From Patescibacteria group bacterium (lineage in GTDB: Bacteria > Patescibacteria > Microgenomatia > Daviesbacterales > UBA10151), in assembly GCA_023487645.1 (NCBI GenBank), contig JAMDBX010000028.1:1-10005 (forward strand): DNA of 10,005 nt, written 5' to 3'. A program made the translations under genes and the position numbers. This document shows, one piece after another, positions 1 to 5,612 of the stretch. Every line of letters begins with the position of its first letter. Within the stretch, counting starts at the first letter, position 1. The notes beneath the pieces were generated by a model that worked only from the letters and a program-made list of their open reading frames with translations, had not been told where the DNA came from and ran no database searches.

Positions 1-854
1 CGATTCTGGCTGATGAAATTGCTTTAAAATTAGGAGATTACGTGGTGACGGAAAGCGGATTTGGAGCGGACTTGGGAGCGGAGAAATTTATGGATATTAA
101 ATGCCGGGTTTCCGGTTTAGTTCCTGATGCGGTGGTAATTGTGGCTACTATCCGGGCTTTGAAAATGCACAGCGGCCGTTTTAAAGTGGTGGCTGGTAAA
201 CCTTTGGATCCAGGCTTAACTAAAGAAAATTTGGAAGCGGTCCGGGAAGGAGCGGTTAACTTGGAGAAGCAAATTGAAAACATGAAATATTTTGGGATAC
301 CGGTAGTAGTAGCCATTAACCGCTTTAGTTTTGATACTGAAGCAGAAATTAAGCTGGTTAAAGAAATTTCTTTGGCAGCCGGAGCTGAAGCAGCAGTTAT
401 TTCTGATATTCACCAAAAAGGCGGAGCCGGAGGCAAGGAAATGGCCCAAGCAGTGGTGGAGGCCTGCAACAAACCCCAAAAGTTTAAGTTCCTTTATCCT
501 TTAAATATTCCCATTAAGGAAAAAATTGAAATCATTGCCAAAAAGATCTATGGCGCCGATGGTGTTTCTTACCTACCGGCGGCGGAAAAAGCCATCAAGA
601 TGTATACGGAAATGGGTTATGCCAATTTGCCAATTTGTATGGCCAAAACTCATGAATCCTTATCTCACGATAAAAACCTCAAGGGGCGGCCACAAGGATT
701 TACCGTACCGATTCGGGATATCAGACTCTCAGCCGGTGCGGGATTTTTGTACCCACTGCTTGGTGAAATGAGAACCATGCCCGGACTTCCATCAAGTCCG
801 GCCGGGGAAAAAGTCGACCTTGATCCCAAAGGCAAAATTGTGGGATTGTTTTAA
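1..854 (+). CDS. fhs: Formate-tetrahydrofolate ligase, C-terminal half (partial, runs off the left edge)
   Basis: Cytoplasmic enzyme that makes 10-formyl-tetrahydrofolate from formate, ATP and tetrahydrofolate, feeding one-carbon metabolism. The reading frame is open from base 3; the GTG at 42 is internal, because the upstream codons ILADEIALKLGDY are also family sequence. The visible 283 residues are about half of the usual ~550-560. Recognisable family blocks are VTESGFGADLGAEKF near the left edge, CMAKTHESLSHD followed by GRPQGFTVPIRDIRLSAGAGF, and the C-terminal TMPGLPSSPAGEK with the ending GKIVGLF, which is where the family normally ends. So the C-terminus is complete and the gene appears intact. 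The TAA stop overlaps the stop of the convergent downstream gene by 4 bp, and no hairpin terminator is seen between them. Identification is firm; the N-terminal ATP-binding half lies outside the window. Confidence 0.96.
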   Translation, partial: ILADEIALKLGDYVVTESGFGADLGAEKFMDIKCRVSGLVPDAVVIVATIRALKMHSGRFKVVAGKPLDPGLTKENLEAVREGAVNLEKQIENMKYFGIPVVVAINRFSFDTEAEIKLVKEISLAAGAEAAVISDIHQKGGAGGKEMAQAVVEACNKPQKFKFLYPLNIPIKEKIEIIAKKIYGADGVSYLPAAEKAIKMYTEMGYANLPICMAKTHESLSHDKNLKGRPQGFTVPIRDIRLSAGAGFLYPLLGEMRTMPGLPSSPAGEKVDLDPKGKIVGLF

Positions 855-1897
855 GCAGAAAATTGATAAAAGTCCCTAAAATTACGAGAAATATATGAAA
901 CAGTACAAATTGATCTGGCAAAATTAATTAAGTTTCCCTCGGCTGTTTTATGAAGTAGTGAAAGCATTTTCTCTGCAGCTTGATCCATAGAATGATCAAT
1001 CTTAGAAAGGTATTGCTCACTCTGTTTTCTATATCTTTCAGCAATCTCCTTCATAACCCGATAGATTTCCTCACTGGTAGCTCCTTGTTTAGCCATCTCA
1101 GCTTCAATCGGAGCTGCTTCCGTAAGATAACTTTTAAGCGTTTTAAGGGGAATATTGCCTCTTTGTTTTATTAACCTACTAATTCTTTTCATATTTCGCT
1201 GGTGTTCTATTTCTTTTCCTTCCAGAAGGTTTTCATCAACTGGTTTGAATAACTTTTCAGCATCTTTTTGTGACGATACTGGTGTTTGAAAAGTTGCCAA
1301 CGACAGCACTTGAATGTTTGGACATAGCAGTAGTACTGCGTTACACAGCGGAGGGCTTTCCTTCCATGCTTTAGTTAAAACGGGATGATAATCCTGAGCA
1401 GAGAAAAATGAATCCTCTGGATGCTTATGAACTTCAATTAAGGGTACACAATTATCCATATCCAATACTTTAAAAATTGCCGCTGGGGTACTCCCAAAAC
1501 TACCAGGCTCAGATCTAACTGATTTAATCTGATAATCCACCAAATCGTAGTAGAAACTAAGGCTATCCTCGCTTTCTCCTTTAACATTAGCAAACTCCAA
1601 AGCTGTCTCTTTAATCCTTTTTCTAGCACGAGCAAAACTTGTATCACTCGTAGTATCGCCAAAATCTATTGATAGAAATTTGTTTTTTTGTTCTTCATCG
1701 TGAATATCTACCATTCTTCTCTCGTTATGAAATTCTATAAGTTTAGGAGTATAAAATCCCAAATTAAGATACTTGGCAAATCTTTGGTGCGGTGACCATA
1801 AGAAGTTCATACCTAAAAGGTAATAAGTAAGGCTATCAGTATTAATAACAGGTTCTGGGTTATCTTCAACAACCAGTGCAAGTTTCTCTTTTGACAT
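851..1897 (-). CDS. Uncharacterised protein with a JAMM/JAB-like metal-binding motif and helical C-terminus
   Basis: 348 residues; not recognised as a named family. Seen: residues 155-169 read EVHKHPEDSFFSAQD, i.e. H157-x-H159-P followed by S166-x-x-D169. This resembles the JAMM/MPN+ zinc motif (HxHP, then S-x-x-D), although the gap from the second His to Asp is 10 rather than the usual 11 residues. A candidate upstream catalytic Glu is E130 (RSEPGSFG), somewhat closer than usual. A hydrophobic strand (NAVLLLCPNIQVLSLA, 186-201) follows, as expected in an alpha/beta fold. Residues ~222-326 are highly charged, lack Pro after 263, and look helical or coiled-coil. The N-terminal ~110 residues match nothing I know. 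No signal peptide or membrane segment is seen. It is transcribed away from tRNA-Arg and has its own promoter. The start is supported by a -10 box ending 6 nt upstream. The metalloprotease or deubiquitinase-like role is inference; the gene call itself is solid. Confidence 0.8.
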   Translation of the reverse strand: MSKEKLALVVEDNPEPVINTDSLTYYLLGMNFLWSPHQRFAKYLNLGFYTPKLIEFHNERRMVDIHDEEQKNKFLSIDFGDTTSDTSFARARKRIKETALEFANVKGESEDSLSFYYDLVDYQIKSVRSEPGSFGSTPAAIFKVLDMDNCVPLIEVHKHPEDSFFSAQDYHPVLTKAWKESPPLCNAVLLLCPNIQVLSLATFQTPVSSQKDAEKLFKPVDENLLEGKEIEHQRNMKRISRLIKQRGNIPLKTLKSYLTEAAPIEAEMAKQGATSEEIYRVMKEIAERYRKQSEQYLSKIDHSMDQAAEKMLSLLHKTAEGNLINFARSICTVSYISRNFRDFYQFSA

Positions 1898-1903
1898 AAA
1901 AGA

Positions 1904-1932
1904 ATTTTACCAAAAATGAGGTTCAAAATCAA
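1904..1932 (-). promoter_or_regulatory. Promoter of the JAMM-like gene (leaderless type)
   Basis: On the minus strand TTGATT (1927-1932), a 17-nt spacer, then TGG-TAAAAT (extended -10, hexamer 1904-1909). Six bases separate the -10 from the ATG at 1897, so transcription should begin at or next to the start codon. The -35 lies inside the 13-bp motif TCCTATAGTTGAT, which recurs at 2503-2515. Confidence 0.65.
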
Positions 1933-1940
1933 CTATAGGA
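1928..1940 (-). repeat. 13-bp motif TCCTATAGTTGAT, copy 1 (inverted relative to copy 2)
   Basis: Reads TCCTATAGTTGAT on the minus strand and overlaps the -35 box of the JAMM-like gene. The identical 13 bases occur on the plus strand at 2503-2515, again overlapping a -35 box with the same 17-nt spacing to TAAAAT. The pair flanks the nuclease/tRNA-Arg block as an inverted repeat. Confidence 0.7.
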
Positions 1941-1959
1941 TAATTAGAATAATGTCTAT

Positions 1960-2035
1960 TGGCGCGCCCGGAGGGAATCGAACCCCCAACCAAGTGATTA
2001 GAATTCACTTGCTCTATCCGTTGAGCTACGGGCGC
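1960..2035 (-). tRNA. tRNA-Arg (anticodon UCU), CCA encoded
   Basis: The minus strand folds as a complete cloverleaf: acceptor GCGCCCG/CGGGCGC, D stem GCTC/GAGC, anticodon stem AGTGA/TCACT with loop ATTCTAA (anticodon TCT), variable loop TGGTT, T arm GGGGG-TTCGATT-CCCTC with one G-U pair, discriminator G and encoded CCA (1960-1962). It decodes AGA. The mature 5' end at 2035 directly follows the TAA stop of the upstream nuclease gene with no spacer, so co-transcription and RNase P trimming from the nuclease mRNA is likely. No convincing separate promoter is seen just upstream. No intron interrupts the tRNA. Confidence 0.97.
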
Positions 2036-2443
2036 TTAAAAATCTACAAAATCTTTAGCAAAGTATACATTTTTCTTCTGTTTATTCCTTGTTTCACTTA
2101 CTCTTAAACTAAGCGAACCTCTTCCCTTACTACCCAGATAAGAGTGCTCAATATAATAGCACTTATCTGTAATTTTATCGTAAACTGCTAAATAATCCAA
2201 ATCCGTTGACTTATATTTATAGTAATTCCTGCCATCATGAGTTTCGCATCTAACCTTTATAACCCCATTTATCGATTCAACATACTTACATTGAATTCTT
2301 AAAAGTTTGTCATTTTTATCAACTATTAGATCATACCGCCAATCTTCACCGAGCGGGATCGCTACTTTATATCCTCTAGTCAACAAATCACCCATTACTT
2401 TAACCTGTCCTATATCACCTTTTGTTTTTGTTGCTGCAGGCAT
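2036..2443 (-). CDS. Small PD-(D/E)XK nuclease (PDDEXK_5 / group I intron endonuclease-like)
   Basis: 135 residues from the chosen ATG. The layout resembles the small PD-(D/E)XK family that includes intron-associated endonucleases such as I-Ssp6803I: K8-GDIGQ near the N-terminus, a helix (VKVMGDLLTRGY), then P30-LGEDWRYD with the catalytic Asp as D38, a strand (LIVD), and LLRIQCK with Q51-C-K53 as the (D/E/Q)-x-K element, followed by the aromatic YYKYKSTDLDYLAVYD and CYYI. Q at the first family Glu position and Q-x-K in place of E-x-K are seen; Q-x-K occurs in active members. A longer frame begins at a TTG (2479), but that TTG is part of a consensus -35 TTGACA, so it cannot be in the mRNA from that promoter. 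The gene ends flush against tRNA-Arg. It could be a free-standing homing-type endonuclease, a restriction-like nuclease or a DNA-repair enzyme; the substrate is unknown. Confidence 0.82.
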   Translation of the reverse strand: MPAATKTKGDIGQVKVMGDLLTRGYKVAIPLGEDWRYDLIVDKNDKLLRIQCKYVESINGVIKVRCETHDGRNYYKYKSTDLDYLAVYDKITDKCYYIEHSYLGSKGRGSLSLRVSETRNKQKKNVYFAKDFVDF

Positions 2444-2450
2444 AAAGTTA

Positions 2451-2479
2451 ATACTAAACTCAAAGAGACCAGGTGTCAA
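2451..2479 (-). promoter_or_regulatory. Promoter of the PD-(D/E)XK nuclease / tRNA-Arg unit
   Basis: Minus strand TTGACA (2474-2479, perfect consensus), 17-nt spacer, TAGTAT (2451-2456). Seven bases separate it from the ATG at 2443, predicting a leaderless mRNA. It decides the start codon and probably also drives tRNA-Arg. Confidence 0.68.
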
Positions 2480-2502
2480 TAACCGTTCTAGTTAAGCCAT
2501 AG

Positions 2503-2515
2503 TCCTATAGTTGAT
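2503..2515 (+). repeat. 13-bp motif TCCTATAGTTGAT, copy 2
   Basis: Exact 13-bp match, in opposite orientation, to 1928-1940. It ends within the -35 box TTGATA (2511-2516) of the secreted-protein gene. It may be an operator or activator site common to both promoters, or a terminal repeat of a small mobile segment. Confidence 0.7.
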
Positions 2516-2539
2516 AATTTTACCTGGATATGATAAAAT
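2511..2539 (+). promoter_or_regulatory. Promoter of the small secreted beta-rich protein
   Basis: TTGATA (2511-2516), 17-nt spacer, TGA-TAAAAT (extended -10, hexamer 2534-2539). The predicted transcription start falls at about 2546, next to GTG 2548. The ATG at 2530 lies upstream of the -10 and is therefore not the start from this promoter. It is back-to-back with the nuclease promoter. Confidence 0.68.
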
Positions 2540-2547
2540 TTACAATC

Positions 2548-3006
2548 GTGAATAACTTTTTGTTAGGAATAAAGAATTTAACCTTGGGAATTGTGGCTGC
2601 CTTGTCTGTCACTACCCCAACGATCTTTCCCAAAGCCACTCCTGCTCCAACTCCCTTACCAACACCAGCCAAGAATGTGGTGGTGAGGACCGGAGAATAT
2701 TCTTATCAAGGTCATACCTTAAAATACACTTTAAGAATCCCTAAAAACGGTGGACCAATTACTGGTGATTTTTCTGATGCCTGCGAGGGTCCAATTACCG
2801 GCACTTTTGATGGTCAGGAAGGCGGCAATGTCACCGGTAAAGCCGAAGCAAATTGTAAAGTAGTTCTCTTTAACTACAATTTAAAAGCTACTTACAATGC
2901 TAAGTTATATTTAAAACAAGGCAAGGTGGATATCAATTGGGAAGGAAAAATTCCTTACGTTGGTGACAAGGGCTCATTTACTATTAACTTTGAGCCAGTC
3001 AACTAA
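2548..3006 (+). CDS. Small secreted or membrane-anchored beta-rich protein, function unknown
   Basis: 152 residues from GTG 2548. Seen: a hydrophobic N-terminal segment (~4-22, FLLGIKNLTLGIVAALSV) that can act as a signal or anchor, then a Pro/Thr/Ala-rich stalk (~24-41, KATPAPTPLPTPAK), then a domain rich in alternating polar/hydrophobic strands. Within the domain GPITG-x-F occurs twice (~69-74 and ~81-87), with a third related turn GGNVTG, suggesting short beta repeats. Two Cys (C79, C103) could form a disulphide outside the cell. No lipobox Cys is seen, and no enzymatic motif. The start is set by the promoter rather than by a ribosome binding site. The 3' end overlaps the convergent decarboxylase gene by 33 bp, so the two mRNAs are complementary over their ends. 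The envelope location is inferred; the molecular function is not recognisable. Confidence 0.8.
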   Translation: MNNFLLGIKNLTLGIVAALSVTTPTIFPKATPAPTPLPTPAKNVVVRTGEYSYQGHTLKYTLRIPKNGGPITGDFSDACEGPITGTFDGQEGGNVTGKAEANCKVVLFNYNLKATYNAKLYLKQGKVDINWEGKIPYVGDKGSFTINFEPVN

Positions 3007-3924
3007 TTTTTTAATACCTTCTTCCAATTCAATCTTTGGTTCCCAATCCAAATATTCCCTAGCTTTTTGAATATCCGGATTACGTTTCAACGGATCATCT
3101 TGGGGCAATTTCTCCACGAGAGCCACTTCCGAAGTAGCCCCAGTGACTTTCTTTACAACTTCCGCCAATTCAAGCAAGGTAAATTCGTGTGGATTTCCCA
3201 AGTTATAAATTTCTCCTTTTCCGCCCTTTTCCATGGCCGCAATCATCCCGTCTATTAAATCCGAAACATAGCAAAAAGACCGGGTTTGCTTACCGTCACC
3301 AAAAACCGGAAAGGGTTTATTTTGCAAAGCCGCATCGATAAACTCAATCACTACCCGACCGTCCGAGGCCATCCGCGGGCCATAAGTATTAAAAATCCGG
3401 ACAATTCTCCCGTCTAAATTATTGTAACGGACGAAAGCCGAAGTGATAGTTTCACCAAACCTTTTGGATTCATCATAAACTGAGCGGGGGCCATGAGTAG
3501 ACACATTACCATTGTAGGTTTCTTTCTGTGGGTGCTCCAAAGGATCGCCGTAACACTCAGAAGTTGAGGCAAACAAAAACCTAGCTCCGCGGGCAAGCGC
3601 CTCATTGCACAAACTCCATGTTCCTAAACTGTTTACCTCCATAGTTTCAAAAGGCAAGGCCACGTAACTTTTGGGGTTATTTTTATTAGGGGAAGCCGGA
3701 GAAGCCAGGTGATAAAGGGCATCAAAATCCAAATCCTGCGGAAAAGGGTCAATTGCATCAGCCTCGACAAACTGGAAATCCGGGCTGTTTTGCAGATGGG
3801 CAATATTATTAGCATTACCGGTTAACAGATTATCTACGCAAATTACCTGGTGACCATTTTCAATTAATTTATCGCATAAATGCGATCCTAAAAACCCTGC
3901 CCCTCCGGTAACAATAATTCTCAT
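2974..3924 (-). CDS. UDP-glucuronate decarboxylase-like SDR enzyme (UDP-xylose synthase type)
   Basis: 316-residue extended SDR enzyme, predicted cytoplasmic, converting UDP-glucuronate to UDP-xylose via a 4-keto intermediate with bound NAD+. Seen: Rossmann loop TGGAGFLGSH (6-15), VDN after beta-2 (30-32), HLASPASP (72-79), the ASTSECYGDPLEHPQ block (119-133) with T121 and E123, catalytic Y150-x-x-x-K154 (YDESK), RIFNTYGPRM (176-185), DGRVV (188-192) and the GDGKQTRSF-x-YV-x-DL substrate block (209-223). SPASP, the ECYGDP...HPQ block and RIFNTYGPRM favour the UXS subgroup over dTDP-glucose 4,6-dehydratase or GalE. A longer frame to 4005 exists, but MRIIVTGG is the family N-terminus, and its ATG overlaps the upstream gene's TGA by 4 bp (translational coupling). 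It probably supplies a nucleotide sugar for surface glycans. Confidence 0.9.
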   Translation of the reverse strand: MRIIVTGGAGFLGSHLCDKLIENGHQVICVDNLLTGNANNIAHLQNSPDFQFVEADAIDPFPQDLDFDALYHLASPASPNKNNPKSYVALPFETMEVNSLGTWSLCNEALARGARFLFASTSECYGDPLEHPQKETYNGNVSTHGPRSVYDESKRFGETITSAFVRYNNLDGRIVRIFNTYGPRMASDGRVVIEFIDAALQNKPFPVFGDGKQTRSFCYVSDLIDGMIAAMEKGGKGEIYNLGNPHEFTLLELAEVVKKVTGATSEVALVEKLPQDDPLKRNPDIQKAREYLDWEPKIELEEGIKKLVDWLKVNSK

Positions 3925-4163
3925 TTTTTCTCCAATCGGTGTTTTTGCCAGGCTAAAAGTAGCCAGATAACGCCGGTGACGGCTGTCATTGCAGCTCCGA
4001 ACCAAAACTGAATGGTAATGTAAGTCCAGGCATAAATCATCAAAACTAACCCGGTTATTAGACTGGTAATCAAAACCGGTTTATCCTTACTAAAAACCAT
4101 CGGCAGTAAAGCTACGGAGAAAATAACCTGCCCAAAGGTGATAATAAGATCCTGCCAGTGCAT
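3921..4163 (-). CDS. Small three-helix integral membrane protein
   Basis: 80 residues with three predicted membrane spans (~5-24, ~30-50, ~52-72) and a basic C-terminal tail (QKHRLEKK). TM1 has a Pro at its end (LLP21), TM2 ends in WTYITIQFW. The size, three-span topology and mid-membrane Pro resemble SemiSWEET/PQ-loop half-transporters, but the PQ pair itself is absent, so this is only a possible relationship. It overlaps the decarboxylase start by 4 bp (ATGA), so the two are almost certainly co-translated. A role in the same glycan or sugar process is inference. The start follows a candidate leaderless promoter by 7 nt. Confidence 0.72.
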   Translation of the reverse strand: MHWQDLIITFGQVIFSVALLPMVFSKDKPVLITSLITGLVLMIYAWTYITIQFWFGAAMTAVTGVIWLLLAWQKHRLEKK

Positions 4164-4170
4164 GAATTTA

Positions 4171-4199
4171 AAGATATCATATTAGGACTAAAGTTTAAA
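4171..4199 (-). promoter_or_regulatory. Candidate internal promoter for the membrane protein-decarboxylase pair
   Basis: Minus strand TTTAAA (4194-4199), 17-nt spacer, TGA-TATCTT (extended -10, hexamer 4171-4176), 7 nt before the ATG at 4163. It overlaps the 3' end of the Pol IV gene. The hexamers are weaker than those elsewhere, but spacing and start distance match the other promoters here. Confidence 0.42.
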
Positions 4200-5579
4200 C
4201 CTTCGGTCCGACAAGAACGGATTGGGTTTTCTTTTTATTTGAGAAGATCCTAAAAGCGCACCACGGACCAAGGTAAATTCTCCGTATTTATCATTGATGG
4301 CATCGATTACCCGTAACATTGTTTCTTGCTTACCCGTTTCCGGCAACAAACTTAAATTCCGCGGGTGTTGTGATTTTAAGTTAGAAATCGATACCCCAAT
4401 CATCCGAATCTTAGACCCTGAGCTTATCGAAGGGGTTCCTTGGTTCCAAATTTGGTGAAAAATTTTCCAGGCAGCCTTAAAAATTTCCAAACCATCACTG
4501 GTATAAGCAATGGTAGTTTGCATGCCATCACCCATAAACCCTAGGTGTAACCTCACTCCTACCTCGGAGGTAGGATTATATTGAGACGTAGGGTCTAAAG
4601 CTTGCCGATACCAGCAACGGATCGTCTTTCCCACTAAATTCTTAGCCCTGAGCCTTCTGGCAATTAACTCGGTTAATTTTAATAGAATTTGTCTGATTTC
4701 CGCCTCATCATTGGTGTCATGATCGATAGTATGCCGGTGACCGATGCTTTTTACCTCCTCTTTTTTATGAAAAGGCACAATCTGTGAATTATCAATTCCC
4801 CTAGTCATGTTATATAAAATTTGCCCGTAACTTTTAAAAGAAGCCAGTAAGCTTTCCAAAGGAGCCTGCCGCAATGAGCGAAAATTAAAGATTCCTAAAT
4901 TATTCAGCCTTTTTTTAATTCTGGGCCCGATCCCGCAAATTTCATCCAGCTCAATTTTATCCAGCACCTTAATGGCTTCTTCTTGATTCTCAATCATTAC
5001 TAAACCATCAGGTTTTTGCAAAGACCCGGCCAACTTGGCCATTAATTTATTGTAGGAAATACCAATCGAGCAAGTAATCCACTCGCCTATCTCGGAACGG
5101 ATGCGGGATTTAATTTCTTGAGCAATCTTCACTCCGTTATCGTCATCGCGAGGGAGCGTAGCGACCGTGGCGATCTTCCCATTTCGGTCACTCTCGCCCA
5201 ACTTGGAAGATTGCCACGCCCCTTCGGGGCTCGCAATAACAGAAGGAGGTATTTCCAAAAATGCTTCATCAATTGAAAACACCTCCAGGTCGGGACTGTA
5301 ATCTTTTAAAATATTCAAAAACCTTTTTGTAGTCTCTAAATACTTATCAGAATCCCCTGGTACCAAAATAATTTGCGGGCAAAGTTTTTTAGCTTCCCAA
5401 ATCCGCATACCGGTTTTTACCCCAAACCTTTTGGCCTCGACAGATGCTGCCCCTAAAACCGTCCTCTTCATCCGATCACCACCCGTCACGCCCACTGGTT
5501 TACCGCGCAATCGCGGATTGGCCTGTTGTTCCACCGTAGCAAAGTAACTGTTAAAATCAATGTGCAGGATCGTACGCAT
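4188..5579 (-). CDS. dinB: DNA polymerase IV (Y-family, DinB) with repeat-derived insertion
   Basis: 463-residue Y-family translesion polymerase. Seen: palm start ILHIDFNSYFATVEQ with metal ligand D8; PRLRGKPVGVTGG; the steric and nucleotide-contact region VLGAASVEAKRFGVKTGM (41-58); catalytic S102-IDEA-F with D104/E105; SIGISYNKLMAKLAGSLQKPDG (171-192); HhH-type thumb element EICGIGPRIKKRLNNLGI (213-230); little-finger start EEVKSIGHRHT; C-terminal IRMIGVSISNL. The little finger is unusually extended. Between SIDEAFLEI and VKIAQEIKSRI the normally short palm linker is replaced by about 38 residues (111-149), encoded largely by a palindromic dispersed repeat at 5142-5241. A second repeat-like stretch encodes ~382-390. 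All catalytic residues are kept, so activity is plausible. No C-terminal beta-clamp box of the usual QxxLF type is obvious; the protein ends NPFLSDRRFKL. No Shine-Dalgarno sequence or clear own promoter is seen; it is probably co-transcribed with the gene upstream. Confidence 0.95.
   Translation of the reverse strand: MRTILHIDFNSYFATVEQQANPRLRGKPVGVTGGDRMKRTVLGAASVEAKRFGVKTGMRIWEAKKLCPQIILVPGDSDKYLETTKRFLNILKDYSPDLEVFSIDEAFLEIPPSVIASPEGAWQSSKLGESDRNGKIATVATLPRDDDNGVKIAQEIKSRIRSEIGEWITCSIGISYNKLMAKLAGSLQKPDGLVMIENQEEAIKVLDKIELDEICGIGPRIKKRLNNLGIFNFRSLRQAPLESLLASFKSYGQILYNMTRGIDNSQIVPFHKKEEVKSIGHRHTIDHDTNDEAEIRQILLKLTELIARRLRAKNLVGKTIRCWYRQALDPTSQYNPTSEVGVRLHLGFMGDGMQTTIAYTSDGLEIFKAAWKIFHQIWNQGTPSISSGSKIRMIGVSISNLKSQHPRNLSLLPETGKQETMLRVIDAINDKYGEFTLVRGALLGSSQIKRKPNPFLSDRRFKL
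4415..4436. repeat. Short dispersed repeat inside dinB (CCCTTCGACAAGCTCAGGG-like)
   Basis: The minus strand contains CCCTTCGATAAGCTCAGGG, one base off CCCTTCGACAAGCTCAGGG, a short imperfect palindrome I recognise as a recurrent dispersed repeat of many bacterial genomes. Here it is read in frame as TPSISSGSK, just before the conserved KIRMIGVSISNL of Pol IV. Confidence 0.5.
4557..4575. repeat. Perfect 9-bp palindrome in the dinB little-finger region
   Basis: TCCTACCTC-G-GAGGTAGGA, perfect arms around one base. It encodes part of the insert-like stretch NPTSEVG in the little finger. It may be the core of another small repeat or may be fortuitous. Confidence 0.45.
5142..5241. repeat. ~100-bp palindromic dispersed element inserted in frame in dinB
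   Basis: Two ~38-nt arms are imperfect inverted copies. Left outer GTCATCGCGAG (5142-5152) pairs with right CTCGCAATAAC (5230-5240). Left inner CGTGGCGATCTTCC (5166-5179) pairs with right GGAAGATTGCCACG (5205-5218). Each arm also has a small internal GC hairpin (e.g. CCCC-TTC-GGGG, 5219-5229). The centre (5180-5204) is unpaired. The sequence style (GTCATCGCGAGG..., GTGGCGATCTTCC) is that of small palindromic repeats scattered in several bacterial genomes. It is read through without a stop as ...VIASPEGAWQSS...ATVATLPRDDD. I infer insertion followed by retention of the frame. Confidence 0.85.
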
Positions 5580-5612
5580 ATAAATGACAAAGGATTAAAT
5601 ATTTGGCATTAC

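Noticed and set aside
42..44. GTG as a start codon for the first gene
   Set aside because: The frame is open to the window edge and the codons before it encode conserved formate-tetrahydrofolate ligase sequence, so this is an internal Val.
216..479. Minus-strand frames opposite the formate-tetrahydrofolate ligase gene
   Set aside because: Shadow frames; the plus-strand product is firmly identified and the antisense products look random and Cys/His/Phe-rich.
526..771. Second plus-strand frame within the formate-tetrahydrofolate ligase gene
   Set aside because: Out-of-frame shadow with no domain, start signal or upstream promoter.
1960..2443. Group I intron or split tRNA at the tRNA-Arg/nuclease locus
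   Set aside because: The tRNA is a complete uninterrupted cloverleaf and no second tRNA half or intron core was seen next to the nuclease.
2444..2479. Longer nuclease frame beginning at TTG 2479 (adds 12 residues)
   Set aside because: The TTG is the first half of a perfect -35 TTGACA and the added codons cover the promoter; the family begins close to the chosen ATG.
3925..4005. 27-residue N-terminal extension of the UDP-glucuronate decarboxylase
   Set aside because: MRIIVTGGAGFLG is the normal Rossmann start; the extension lies entirely in another frame of the membrane protein gene.
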